Notes: generated by a model from the letters alone, not told the origin. A stretch of DNA of 53,109 bases from Streptomyces griseus subsp. griseus (GCF_000720255.1 NZ_JOJE01000050.1:1-53109); one strand, 5' to 3'. Shown: positions 26,110 to 34,226, counted from the stretch's first letter. Numbers and translations are program-made.

Positions 26110-27018
26110 TCAGCCGAACCGGGCCCTCAGCACCTCCGCTCCGATCGCCTCGACGTCCACGTTCCGCTCCGCGAGCAGGCGCAACGCCCGCGTGGACTGC
26201 TCGTGCCGCCCCATCAGCGTGTCGCCTTCGAGCCCATCCCCGCGGGCCGCCGCCTCCGCGGTCTCCACCGTCAGCACATGAGCCGTGTTCCAGCTGACCA
26301 GGGACCGCACCTGTTCGGGCCGCGTCCCCGACCACAGCAGCATCGGCGGACGGGCACCGGCATCACGCAGGCTCTGCCAGCTCTTGTCGGCCAACGCCAT
26401 CTCCCGCGTCCGGTACAGGAGGCGGGCGGTGGCCAGCCCCGCCGTGTCACGCAACCCGCTCGCCTCGCCGTCGGGAAGCCGGTCGAGGCGGGCGTTCACC
26501 TCCGCGTCGAGCACCCCCAGATCGCAGGACGTGGCCACACCCAGCGCCTCCAGGTCCACACCGCGCACCCTGGCCCGCTCCAGCCCGGTGCGCTGGGCTT
26601 CCAGTACGGCGCGGTACTGCCGCACCGAGAACACCGCGGTGGACTCGATGCCGATGCCCTCAGCAAGACAATCCGCCATGGCGTCGATTCCGGCGCGGTT
26701 CGCCGGAACACGGACCAGCAGATTCGCCCGATCCACTCCGCTGCACATCACCCGCGCCGCGGCCACCCACGCCGCAGGATCGTCCGCCCCGTCAAAAGCC
26801 GCTGCGGCGAGGGCCACGAAGCCACCGCTCTCCCGCAGTTCGTCACACGCGGCCCGGACCATGCCGGTCGTCGCCCCGAACGGCATCCGGATTCCGCGGA
26901 ATCCGTACGACACAGTGTCGAGCGCCTCTGACCGCTCCCACGGACAAGCCGCCCACCAGGGCGAAACTCCCTCGGCGGCAAGCTCCTTGAGGAGCCTCAT
27001 AGCTTCAGCCGTCATCAC
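26110..27018 (-). CDS. transaldolase-family protein lacking the Schiff-base lysine
   Basis: A 302-residue protein with the transaldolase layout: GATTGMVRAACDEL near residue 48, NLLVRVPANRAGIDAM near 98-113, GIGIESTAVFSVRQY near 122, and RPPMLLWSGTRPEQVRS near 233. In true transaldolases the second segment reads (I/V)KIPAT, with the lysine that forms the dihydroxyacetone Schiff base. Here that position is Arg, so ordinary transaldolase chemistry is unlikely. A pentose-phosphate-related role would suit the ribose 5-phosphate demand of the nearby C-nucleoside operon, but the missing Lys argues for another reaction or a binding role. It converges on pabAB. Confidence 0.75.
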   Translation of the reverse strand: MMTAEAMRLLKELAAEGVSPWWAACPWERSEALDTVSYGFRGIRMPFGATTGMVRAACDELRESGGFVALAAAAFDGADDPAAWVAAARVMCSGVDRANLLVRVPANRAGIDAMADCLAEGIGIESTAVFSVRQYRAVLEAQRTGLERARVRGVDLEALGVATSCDLGVLDAEVNARLDRLPDGEASGLRDTAGLATARLLYRTREMALADKSWQSLRDAGARPPMLLWSGTRPEQVRSLVSWNTAHVLTVETAEAAARGDGLEGDTLMGRHEQSTRALRLLAERNVDVEAIGAEVLRARFG

Positions 27019-27332
27019 CCCTCGACGCTAAGCCCGGCGGGGTTGACCGGTCGACCGCGATTCCGAGAGGCCGTCAAGTCTGGATGCCCCCTGCCGGGCG
27101 TGGCCCAACACTCAACCCCGGGCCGTGTTCCGACCTGGGGCAGCAGCACCCGCATCCCTTTACGCCGGCGGTCGCTACGCCTCCCCGGGCCCGCTCGGCC
27201 TACGTGGACGACCCCGCACATCACATGAGGCCGCATCGACCATGAAACTGACCCTCAGCGACGACTGGCGCGCAACACTGACGCCCGTTCCGCTGCCCAT
27301 CATCCCCTTTCATCTGACCTGGGGTCCCAGTG
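27019..27332. other. non-coding stretch before the integrated element
   Basis: About 314 bp between the transaldolase-like gene and the truncated tRNA copy. I see no convincing gene, repeat or terminator; the short open frames here have poor codon bias. The transaldolase-like promoter presumably lies near 27020-27100. Confidence 0.5.
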
Positions 27333-27375
27333 GAGCCGCCTTCGGGGTTCGAACCCGAGACCTACGCATTACGAG
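27333..27375. repeat. att-like direct repeat, distal copy (tRNA-Thr 3' fragment)
   Basis: Forty-three bases matching 31122-31164 with a single difference at 27347 (G for A). It corresponds to the acceptor 3' strand, T arm, variable loop and 3' side of the anticodon arm of tRNA-Thr(CGU) on the minus strand, then diverges abruptly at 27376. This is the expected scar of integration at the tRNA 3' end. Confidence 0.9.
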
Positions 27376-27384
27376 GGGCTGAGG

Positions 27385-27535
27385 TCAGCTGGTGCAGGAG
27401 GATGCACAGCTGGACGCACAGCCATAGCCGGTGTCGCAGTCCTCGGTCACCGGCATCGGCGAGTCCGTAATCGCGATGGTGAGCTGCCAGTCGTCACCGA
27501 TGATCTCGCGCCGTCCCGGTCGTCGTGGTTGCCAT
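27385..27535 (-). pseudogene. frameshifted FxLD-like lanthipeptide precursor
   Basis: The frame ending at 27385 encodes DDWQLTIAITDSPMPV and then a Cys/Ser/Thr-rich end with four Cys (TEDCDTGYGCASSCASSC-TS). This resembles FxLD-family lanthipeptide precursors, whose leader has F-x-L-D (here W-Q-L-T) followed by a Cys/Ser/Thr core. The best start, ATG 27535 with GGAGG seven bases upstream, opens with MATTTTGTARDH, typical of such leaders, but runs in another frame and stops at 27494. A one-base shift near 27500-27510 would join leader and core. Alternatively GTG 27543 reads the core frame directly (52 aa) with poor ribosome-site spacing. No lanthipeptide-modifying enzyme is in the window. Confidence 0.55.
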
Positions 27536-27543
27536 TCCAGCAC

Positions 27544-27829
27544 CTCCGAAGGGGTGGGCGGCCCGCCCACGGGAAGCGTGGACGAGGGAGCGCGGGACCC
27601 CGCAGCCGGCTGCATGGGCTTGTGCAGAGCTGAGTGCGCGGATACAGCGTTCGGGCCCAGGAGGCCACTGTGTCCGTGTGGGCTGGTGGCCCCGCTCTCT
27701 GCCGGGGCCCCGCGGCTGGGGGCCGTTGAAGGGGAGCACGGCCTCTGCCCGAGAGCTGCGGGCTGTCGGTCGGGGCGCTCACCCAACTGAGCAGGCCATA
27801 TGCCCAGCCCGGCTTCATACGCCGAATTG
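27544..27829. other. intergenic stretch inside the element
   Basis: About 290 bp between the lanthipeptide-like remnant and the toxin-antitoxin operator. Open frames exist on both strands but none has recognisable domains or convincing codon bias. It may contain the promoter of the minus-strand remnant. Confidence 0.4.
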
Positions 27830-27845
27830 CTACCGTTGGTAGGAT
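27830..27845 (+). promoter_or_regulatory. toxin-antitoxin operator overlapping a -10 box
   Basis: The perfect inverted repeat CTACC-GTT-GGTAG (27830-27842) overlaps TAGGAT (27840-27845), a consensus-like Streptomyces -10. The antitoxin ATG begins seven bases after it (27853), so the mRNA may be leaderless. Binding of the antitoxin or the complex here would give the autorepression usual for VapBC modules. Confidence 0.6.
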
Positions 27846-27852
27846 CGAACCC

Positions 27853-28104
27853 ATGAGTGGTAGCAAGAAGTACTCGATCAGCCTCCCCGAAGACCTCGCC
27901 GAGGCCGCACGTACCCATGTAGGTCCAGGCGGCTTCTCCGCCTACGTAGCCGAGGCCCTCGAGCAGCGTGTGGCCATGGACAAGCTTCGCGAGATCGTCG
28001 CCGACTTCAAGACCGACAACGACCCGCTGTCCCGGGAAGAGATCGAAGCGGCCCGCGCCGTACTGCGCCATGATCAGCGCGACTCGAGCGGTGCCGCAGC
28101 CTGA
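27853..28104 (+). CDS. ribbon-helix-helix-type antitoxin
   Basis: An 83-residue acidic protein. The N-terminus KYSISLPEDLAEAARTHVG followed by FSAYVAEALEQRV is typical of CopG/MetJ-type DNA-binding antitoxins (beta strand, then two helices). The C-terminal half, rich in Asp/Glu/Arg, would wrap and inhibit the toxin. Its stop overlaps the toxin start (TGATG), and a palindromic operator lies just upstream. It is the first gene of a two-gene type II module. Confidence 0.85.
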   Translation: MSGSKKYSISLPEDLAEAARTHVGPGGFSAYVAEALEQRVAMDKLREIVADFKTDNDPLSREEIEAARAVLRHDQRDSSGAAA

Positions 28105-28496
28105 TGCCCGGCACGCTCCTCCTCGACAGCGAGGGCCTGTCCAAGCTCTACCTCAAGGACCGCACCGTCCTGACTCTCGTCCAAGCCGCGTCGGAAGAAG
28201 GCATCCGAGTGGCCACGACCGCCATGACCACGCTCGAGGCAGACTACGAGCGCATCCACCCCGCCCGCATCCGGTGGGTACTCTCCCGGATCGACGTCCA
28301 CGACGTCACCAAGGGCGTCACCGACCAAGCGGCAGCACTGTTGCGCGATCACCAACTCAGCGGCCACAAGTACGCTGTCGACGCCGTCCTCGCGGCCATT
28401 GCGCGCTCGGCGCCAAGACCAGTCACCGTCCTCACCTCCGACCCTGAGGACATCAGTCTGCTCTGTGGACCCGCCGTCGAGGTCATCAAAGCCTGA
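28104..28496 (+). CDS. PIN-domain toxin (VapC-like)
   Basis: A 130-residue PIN-domain ribonuclease candidate. Acidic residues expected of the active site are Asp8 in LLLDSEGLSKLYL, Glu44 in TTLEADYER, Asp93 in HKYAVDAVLAAIA, and Asp112 in VLTSDPEDI. These match the N-terminal Asp, mid Glu and C-terminal Asp pair of VapC enzymes, which cut tRNA or rRNA. It overlaps the antitoxin gene by one base, so translation is coupled. The module probably stabilised the integrated element. Confidence 0.85.
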   Translation: MPGTLLLDSEGLSKLYLKDRTVLTLVQAASEEGIRVATTAMTTLEADYERIHPARIRWVLSRIDVHDVTKGVTDQAAALLRDHQLSGHKYAVDAVLAAIARSAPRPVTVLTSDPEDISLLCGPAVEVIKA

Positions 28497-28522
28497 CGCG
28501 TGCAGATCGCGGGCACACCCGC

Positions 28523-29430
28523 ATGTGGTGGCCGGAGGCCGACTCCGGCAAGCTGCGCAGCGCGGCGGACGCCTGGCGTACCTTCGCCGGCGCCGTGGAC
28601 GACGTCCGGGCACCGGTGCACCGCAGCGCGTCGTCGGTCATCCATCACAACACGGGTGAGTCGATCAGCGCGTTCGAGAAGTTCTGGGACCGCTGTGCCA
28701 AGGGTGAGTCCGGGGGCTGGCTGAGCGATCTGGCCGACTCCTCGCGGGAGATGGCCAAGGCGCTGGACAAGTTCGCCGACGCCATCGACGCGCCATCACC
28801 AAGCTGTGGACACAGATCGGCATCGACGCCGCGTCATCGCGGGCGGGGTCGCCCTCGCCTTCTTCACTGCTGGTCTGGCCTCGGGTGCGGCGGTCGCCGC
28901 GGCCGACGCCGTCATCGAGTTCGGTGCCACGCTGGGCGTCGCCGTCACCGCCACGGTCGCCGAGATCGCTGCCGGCGCGCTGGTCGCCGCCGCGTTCGGC
29001 GGGGTCGAGTCGATCGCCGTCGACCTCGCAGTGGCCCAGCCGCTGAAGATCGCGACCGGACTGCAGGACGGACTCAGCCTGGACGAGGTCAACCAGGCCG
29101 CCAAGGACGGCATGCTCTTCGGCGGCGTCCTGGGCGGCGGCGCCGGTGTGCTCAAGGCCGGCATGGAAGGCCTCGGCGACACCACTCCACTGCTGCTGCG
29201 CCGCCGTCCCTTCGCCCCGACCTGGTCGACCTCGGCCCGGCCGCCCGCAACGCCGAACGCACCCCCTGCGTGGGCGAACCGATCGACGTGGCGACCGGCG
29301 CGATGCTGATGACCGCCACCGACCTCACCCTGCCGGGCGCGCTGCCCCTGCAGTTCACCCGCACGCACCTGTCGTCCCAGCGGTTCGCCTCCGGTAGTGA
29401 CTGGTGCGTGATCGTGCCTGGTGGGCGGCC
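28523..29430 (+). pseudogene. broken RHS/polymorphic toxin gene (WXG-like region plus DUF6531)
   Basis: Three stretches in different frames read like one ancestral protein. Frame two from 28523 gives WWPEADSGKLRSAADAWRTF, then FEKFWDRCAKG, a WXG100-like N-terminal region. A short piece (TKLWTQIGIDAA) then appears in another frame. Frame three from about 28830 gives an Ala-rich hydrophobic segment (VIAGGVALAFFTAGLASGAA) and LDEVNQAAKDGMLFGGVLGG. Frame two returns with CVGEPIDVATGAM, then DLTLPGALPLQFTRTH, the DUF6531 region that starts RHS repeats. At least three frameshifts are needed, and the RHS repeats and toxin tip are missing where a transposase remnant begins. Confidence 0.85.
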
Positions 29431-29667
29431 GCGCCAATCGGACCAGGCAAGTGAGTGGGCCGTTCGCGGGCGGGCCGGACGACGAGCGCGATGAACAGGC
29501 GGCAGATCTCGTTGCAGGACATACGGGATCACGTCGTCCGGCGTGGGCCGGTGTGCGTGTTCGTCGGCGAGGAAGGCGTGGGCCGGCATCGCGAGGGTGA
29601 CCCGGCGGGCCCAGGCGGGACAGCGGCGGACCTCGTGCTCATCCAGCCCGCCCGGCCCTGGTGACGA
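29413..29667 (-). pseudogene. C-terminal remnant of a transposase
   Basis: The minus-strand frame reads GLDEHEVRRCPAWARRVTLA, then MPAHAFLADEHAHR and HSLAWSDWRGR. This matches the C-terminus of DDE transposases common in Streptomyces (LDEHQVRRW..WYRWVTLAMLAHAFL, WSDWRRRHQ). The middle part (around DVIPYVLQRDLPPVHRARRP) has shifted frame. Only about 85 codons remain and no inverted repeats are evident. It abuts the point where the RHS gene ends, so an insertion followed by deletion probably truncated that gene. Confidence 0.75.
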
Positions 29668-29974
29668 CTGATGCCGCCAGACGCCATTGTGCCTGATCAA
29701 ACCACATGCGTCGTACCGGACGCCGGTACCTCGTACCGCAACGTCCAAAGGCGTCCGGCACCCCATGGCCACCCGGAAGGTGCCCGCCGCCCCTGGAGGT
29801 CACCCAACGCCGGCTGTTGGGTCCGAACACCTACGGGCCCAGCTCACGCCCCGCGTCACGGCGTCCGCTCGTGCGGAACGGTTCCCCCCTGTGGTGCGCG
29901 CACGCCACGGAAGTCCACCCGTGGGACGGCTCTGTCCGCCGTATCATGACGGCACACGGGAAGGAGCACCGTCC

Positions 29975-30526
29975 ATGAGTGTCGACGCGATCACGCACAC
30001 CGAGTTCCCCGCGGGATACGTGGTGTTCTTCGGCGTCGACGGAAAGATCATCATGACCCCGCAGAGCGAAGAGCACTCCAGCACGATCAGGTCGATGCAG
30101 ATCGACTCTCTCGCCCTCGGCCGTCACGCGAAGGTCACCTCGGACGTCTACATCGACTTCCCCGCCGACGAGAACTCCGCCCCTGACCTGGCCATCCTGC
30201 GCGAGGATGCGCGCAAGGAAGGCAAGCGCTACAGCTTCGAGGACGTCCTGTTGATCTCGGAGGTCGTCTCCACGTCCTCGGCACGCAAGGATTACGACGA
30301 CTGCACCGCGAAGTACGGCCGGTACGGCATCCCCGTCTACCTCGTCGTGGATCCCTACGCCCGGGAAGTCGTCCTGCACACCGAGCCCACCTCCAGCGGC
30401 TACAGCACCGCCCGCACCCGCGCATACGGCACAGGCAAGCTCCCCATCCCCCTGGCCGACGGCCGCACCTTCACCCTCGACCTCGACGAACTCCCCCTGC
30501 CGGACCCGGAGCCCGACACTCACTGA
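29975..30526 (+). CDS. Uma2-family (DUF820) putative endonuclease
   Basis: A 183-residue protein with the PD-(D/E)XK-like Uma2 core. It shows YIDFPADENSAPDLAILRED (Asp), VLLISEVVSTSSARKDYDD (Glu), and KYGRYGIPVYLVVDPYAREV, the family signature. ATG 29975 has AAGGAG eight bases upstream; the longer open frame is less likely. Uma2 genes are abundant in Streptomyces and mobile regions, and their biological role is not settled. It is the only intact single gene in the right half of the element. Confidence 0.85.
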   Translation: MSVDAITHTEFPAGYVVFFGVDGKIIMTPQSEEHSSTIRSMQIDSLALGRHAKVTSDVYIDFPADENSAPDLAILREDARKEGKRYSFEDVLLISEVVSTSSARKDYDDCTAKYGRYGIPVYLVVDPYAREVVLHTEPTSSGYSTARTRAYGTGKLPIPLADGRTFTLDLDELPLPDPEPDTH

Positions 30527-31083
30527 GTCTGAGAAACGCGCCCCGAAGCAGGAAGAGGCCCGGCAGCCGGTCGGCGAGGGCATGATCATCGAAACCGCGA
30601 CTGAAGAGCTCCACGCATTGGGGTGCCCGGGGTTTGGTGATCACTCCCGGGGTTTCTCTGTCCTTCCGGCCCCATTCTGGGCCCCAGGAAGGCCCGGCGG
30701 CGGGCTGGGCCCCGTCGAGCAGCACGATCATCAGCGGCTCACACGCATGGCTGCGCACATTGGCGCCGCTCGCATGAGGTCCATTCATGCCTGGCCGGTA
30801 GCCACTCACCATCGCCGCCGGGCCCTCACGGCGCCTGAGGCCCGCGGCAGGACCCAGCATGTGACACCACTGCCCATAGCCTCTCGCGCGTGGGCGACAT
30901 GGAGGTCCTGCCGTACCCCCAGGCCAGCCAGATCGAGTGAACTGAGGGGGCCCCGAGCTCACCTGCCAGATGCGATGCACCGCAGGGGGACGACCCAGGA
31001 GCGGCAGCATTGAGACCAGCATTGAGACCGCAGTCAGCCGCACAGCCCGCGCTCAACGCCGCCGCCGCATCCGCTGAACGAGA
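30527..31083. other. non-coding right end of the element
   Basis: About 560 bp without a credible gene; open frames have weak codon bias and no recognisable domains. A 12-bp direct duplication (GCATTGAGACCA) occurs near 31007-31029. It may be the degenerate remains of element genes such as the missing integrase, but nothing identifies it. Confidence 0.45.
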
Positions 31084-31116
31084 AAGCCCAGCTCAGACAC
31101 TGTCTGGGCTGGGCTT
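31084..31116 (-). terminator. hairpin downstream of tRNA-Thr
   Basis: AAGCCCAGCTCAGACA and TGTCTGGGCTGGGCTT form a 16-bp stem with one G-T type mismatch, starting eight bases beyond the tRNA 3' end on the minus strand. It fits a terminator for the tRNA transcript. Confidence 0.75.
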
Positions 31117-31121
31117 AGAAA

Positions 31122-31164
31122 GAGCCGCCTTCGGGATTCGAACCCGAGACCTACGCATTACGAG
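31122..31164. repeat. att-like direct repeat, tRNA-proximal copy
   Basis: This segment forms the 3' half of the intact tRNA-Thr gene plus two flanking bases. It is repeated with one mismatch at 27333-27375, marking the other boundary of the integrated element. Confidence 0.9.
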
Positions 31165-31196
31165 TGCGTTGCTCTGGCCATCTGAGCTAAGGCGGC
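31124..31196 (-). tRNA. tRNA-Thr (anticodon CGU)
   Basis: A complete 73-nt cloverleaf on the minus strand. The acceptor stem is GCCGCCT/AGGCGGC, the D arm GCTC/GAGC, and the anticodon stem ACGCA/TGCGT with loop CTCGTAA (anticodon CGT). The T arm is TCGGG-TTCGAAT-CCCGA. CCA is not encoded. The anticodon reads ACG (Thr). The gene remains intact although an element has integrated at its 3' end. Confidence 0.97.
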
Positions 31197-31303
31197 GCGC
31201 TGTCCGCACTATGGTGCGATCAGCAACGTCGGTAAGTCTACACAGTTTCCGGGGGTGCTCCGACCACGCCCCCGGAGGGCCCCGGAGGGGACTGGGGGCG
31301 TGA

Positions 31304-32887
31304 CTATGAGCAGCGTTTTCCGGTCGTCGGGGGCGGGGTGCCGCGCAGGAGGTAGGTGTTGATCGTGGTGTCGACGCAGGCGCTGCCGCGGCCGTAGGCG
31401 GTGTGGCCGTCGCCCTCGTAGGTGAGGAGGCGACCGGAGGAGAGCTGGTCGGCGAGGGACCGGGCCCAGCGGTAGGGGGTCGCCGGGTCGCGGGTCGTGC
31501 CGACGACGACGATCGGGGCGGCGCCCTTCGCCTCGATGCGGTGGGGCTCACCCGTCGGCCGCACCGGCCAGTAGGCACAGTTCAGGGTCGCCCAGGCCAG
31601 GCTCTCGCCGAAGACGGGGGACGCCTTCTCGAAGGCCGGGAGGGAGCCGCGGACCTGCTCGGGGGAGGAGAACGCGGCGGGCAGGTCCAGGCAGTTCACC
31701 GCCGCGTTGGCGAACATCAGGTTGGTGTAGCGGCCGTCGGGGTCCCGCTCGTAGTAGCTGTCGGCGAGGGCGAGCAGACCCGCGCCGTCGTTGTCCTTCA
31801 TCGCCGTGGTCAGCGCCTCGCGCAGCTGTTCCCAGGCGCCTTCGTCGTACATCGCCGCGATCACGCCCGTCGTGGCGAGGGCCTCGCCGAGCCTGCGTCC
31901 GTCCGGATCGCCGGTGCGGAGGGGGCGCGCGTCGAGCTTCCGGAAGAACGCCTTGAGGTTCTTGCCGACCTGGCCGGGTGTCGTGCCCCGCCCGCCCAGC
32001 GGACAGTCGGACTGCCGCACACAGTCCTTCGCGAACGACTGGAACGCCGTCTCGAACCCCGTCGTCTGGTCGAGGTTCAACCGCCGCGCGGGCAGCGAGG
32101 GGTCCATCGCGCCGTCCAGGACCAGCCGACCCACCCGGTCCGGGAAGAGCCCCGCGTACGTCGCCCCGAGGAACGTCCCGTACGACGCCCCCACATACGT
32201 CAACTTCCGGTCCCCCAGCGCCGCCCGCAGGAGGTCCATGTCCCGCGCCGCCTCCACGGTCGAGACATGCCTCAGCAGCTTCGGCGCGTCCGCCCCGCAC
32301 CCCTCCGCGAACTTCCGGTAGGACGCGACCAGCGCATCGGTCTCCCGCTGGTCGTCGGGCGTGACGTCCGTCTGCGTGTACCTGTCCATCTCCCGCCCGT
32401 CGAGACACTCCACGGGCTCGCTGCGGGCCACGCCCCGTGGGTCGACGGCGACCATGTCGTAGCGGGCCCGGACCGCGGCCGGGTAGCCGATGCCGGCGTA
32501 CTGCTGGAGGTAGCCGACCGCCGAGCCGCCCGGCCCTCCCGGGTTCACCAGCAGCGAGCCGAGCTTCTTCCCCGGTCCGGTGGCCTTCTTGCGGGCGACC
32601 GCGAGCCGTACGCCCCCCGCGTCGGGCCTGGCGTAGTCGAGCGGCGCCTTCAGCGTGGCGCACTCGAAGCCGGGGACGCCGCAGTCGCGCCAGGTCAGCC
32701 GCTGCGCGTAGTACGGCGCCAGCGCGGACGGCGTGGCCCGCGGCAGCGCGGCCAGCGCCGCGTCCGCCGCGCCGGCGGAACCCGCCGTCGGGCCGCTGGA
32801 GGAGGAGCAGGCAGAGACGAGCAGCGCCGCGACGCCGAGAAGGGCGGCACCGAGGCGGGACCTGCGGGGAGAGCGCCTGAGGTACAT
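31304..32887 (-). CDS. secreted alpha/beta hydrolase (TAP-type tripeptidyl aminopeptidase family)
   Basis: A 527-residue lipoprotein-like exported hydrolase. The signal peptide after an Arg-rich n-region ends in the lipobox LLVSAC. The catalytic Ser is in GASYGTFLGA near residue 205, preceded by the oxyanion region NPGGPGGSAVG near 112. The catalytic Asp is in TTRDPATPY near 478, and the His in GDGHTAYGRG near 508. The C-terminal TAP-like domain and paired Cys residues are as in SlpD/SlpE and tripeptidyl aminopeptidases of Streptomyces. I chose ATG 32887 because it gives a normal signal peptide. No Shine-Dalgarno is visible, but TACGCT ends six bases before the ATG, which suggests a leaderless transcript. 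Confidence 0.88.
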   Translation of the reverse strand: MYLRRSPRRSRLGAALLGVAALLVSACSSSSGPTAGSAGAADAALAALPRATPSALAPYYAQRLTWRDCGVPGFECATLKAPLDYARPDAGGVRLAVARKKATGPGKKLGSLLVNPGGPGGSAVGYLQQYAGIGYPAAVRARYDMVAVDPRGVARSEPVECLDGREMDRYTQTDVTPDDQRETDALVASYRKFAEGCGADAPKLLRHVSTVEAARDMDLLRAALGDRKLTYVGASYGTFLGATYAGLFPDRVGRLVLDGAMDPSLPARRLNLDQTTGFETAFQSFAKDCVRQSDCPLGGRGTTPGQVGKNLKAFFRKLDARPLRTGDPDGRRLGEALATTGVIAAMYDEGAWEQLREALTTAMKDNDGAGLLALADSYYERDPDGRYTNLMFANAAVNCLDLPAAFSSPEQVRGSLPAFEKASPVFGESLAWATLNCAYWPVRPTGEPHRIEAKGAAPIVVVGTTRDPATPYRWARSLADQLSSGRLLTYEGDGHTAYGRGSACVDTTINTYLLRGTPPPTTGKRCS

Positions 32888-32968
32888 CGGTCGAGCGTAA
32901 CTCTGCGCGACGTGATGGATGCTCTGTGTGCGCAAAGTGCCACGGACGAGTTACGCCGTCAACATACG

Positions 32969-34174
32969 TCAGCCCGCTCTCAGGGTCATCGTCATCGCCT
33001 CCACCGCGAGCAGCGGGGCGACATTGCGGTCAAGGGCGTCACGGCAGGCGCCGATCGCCTCGATACGGCGCAGGGTGGACTCGGGGCTGCTGCCGCGGGC
33101 GATCCGCTCCAGGGCGTCCTCTGCGTCGGCGTTGGCGATCGCCACGCGCGAGCCGAACTGAAGGGCGAGGACGTCGCGGTAGAAGGCGGTCAGGTCGGTG
33201 AGGGCGAGATCGAGGCTGTCGCGCTGGGTACGCGTCCTGCGCCGCTTCTGCTTGTCCTCCAGGTCCTTCATCACACCGGCCGTACCGCGCGGCAGCCGGC
33301 CGCCCTGGGCCGCGCCCAGCGCCGCCTTGAGCTCCTCGGTCTCCTTGGTGTCCATCTCCTCGGCGAGGACCTTGGCGTCCTCGGAGGCCGCGTCCACGAG
33401 CTCCTGGGCGGCCTTGAGACAGCCGCCGACGTCCTCGACGCGCAGCGGCAGCTTCAGTACCGCCGCGCGGCGCCGGCGTGCGGCCGGGTCGGTGGCGAGG
33501 CGGCGGGCCCGGTCGACGTGGCCCTGCGTGGCGCGGGCAGCCGCGAGGGCGACGTCCGGTTCGATGCCCTCGCGGCGGACGAGCATGTCGGCGACGGCCT
33601 CGACGGACGGGGTGCACAGGTTCAGGTGGCGGCAGCGGGAGCGGATGGTGGGCAGGACGTCCTCGATGGAGGGCGCGCACAGCAGCCAGACGGTACGCGG
33701 GGCGGGCTCCTCGACGGCCTTGAGGACGGCGTTGGCGGACTTCTCGTTCAGCCGCTCGGCGTCCTCGACGAGGATGACCTGCCAGCGGCCGTTGGCCGGC
33801 GAGGTGAATGACTTGCGGACCGTGTCCCGCATGTCCTCGGCGAGGATCTGCGTACCGACCGCGGCGACCGTGGTGACGTCGGCGTGTGTGCCCACCAGCG
33901 CGGTGTGGCAGCCGTCGCAGAAGCCGCAGCCCGGGGTGCCGCCGAGGGCGCGGTCGGGGCTCACGCACTGCAACGCGGCCGCGAACGCCCGCGCGGCCTG
34001 CGTCCGCCCCGCCCCGGGTGGCCCCGTGAACAACCAGGCGTGCGTCATCCTCGACGCCTCGGGCGGCGGGGCGCTCACGGCGGCCGCGGTGACCAGGGCG
34101 TCGGCGTCCCGGGCGGCCGCGTCGAGCTGCCCGCTCACCCTCTCCTGCCCCACCAGGTCATCCCAGACGGTCAT
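32969..34174 (-). CDS. holB: DNA polymerase III delta' subunit
   Basis: A 401-residue clamp-loader subunit. It begins MTVWDDLVGQERV as usual. GPPGAGRTQAARAFA near residue 51 is a Walker A relic with Arg instead of Lys, consistent with a non-hydrolysing subunit. Four cysteines of the zinc module lie in CVSPDRALGGTPGCGFCDGC. VILVEDAERLNEKSANAVLK is Walker B/sensor-like, and RSRC is the arginine-finger motif acting on the neighbouring gamma/tau subunit. It lies directly downstream of tmk, the usual tmk-holB order, with a terminator-like hairpin in the 117-bp gap. Confidence 0.93.
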   Translation of the reverse strand: MTVWDDLVGQERVSGQLDAAARDADALVTAAAVSAPPPEASRMTHAWLFTGPPGAGRTQAARAFAAALQCVSPDRALGGTPGCGFCDGCHTALVGTHADVTTVAAVGTQILAEDMRDTVRKSFTSPANGRWQVILVEDAERLNEKSANAVLKAVEEPAPRTVWLLCAPSIEDVLPTIRSRCRHLNLCTPSVEAVADMLVRREGIEPDVALAAARATQGHVDRARRLATDPAARRRRAAVLKLPLRVEDVGGCLKAAQELVDAASEDAKVLAEEMDTKETEELKAALGAAQGGRLPRGTAGVMKDLEDKQKRRRTRTQRDSLDLALTDLTAFYRDVLALQFGSRVAIANADAEDALERIARGSSPESTLRRIEAIGACRDALDRNVAPLLAVEAMTMTLRAG

Positions 34175-34226
34175 ACCGCCTCACCCCGCCCTTCCCTCAC
34201 ACCCACACGTTCCGGCTCCATTGTGC

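Larger units (their letters stand above)
27333..31164. mobile_element. decayed integrative element in tRNA-Thr
   Basis: A 3.8-kb segment lies between an intact tRNA-Thr gene and a 43-bp copy of the 3' part of that tRNA, the layout left by site-specific integration into a tRNA 3' end. The interval holds only accessory items: a broken lanthipeptide-precursor-like gene, a toxin-antitoxin pair, a broken RHS toxin, a transposase remnant and a Uma2-family gene. No integrase, excisionase or replication gene remains, so it looks like the residue of a larger plasmid- or phage-derived island. Confidence 0.8.

Noticed and set aside
29455..29664. A 69-codon plus-strand gene with a good-looking open frame
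   Set aside because: It is the reverse strand of a recognisable transposase C-terminus.
30582..31013. A 143-codon plus-strand gene in the right end of the element
   Set aside because: Weak codon bias, no ribosome site and no recognisable segment.
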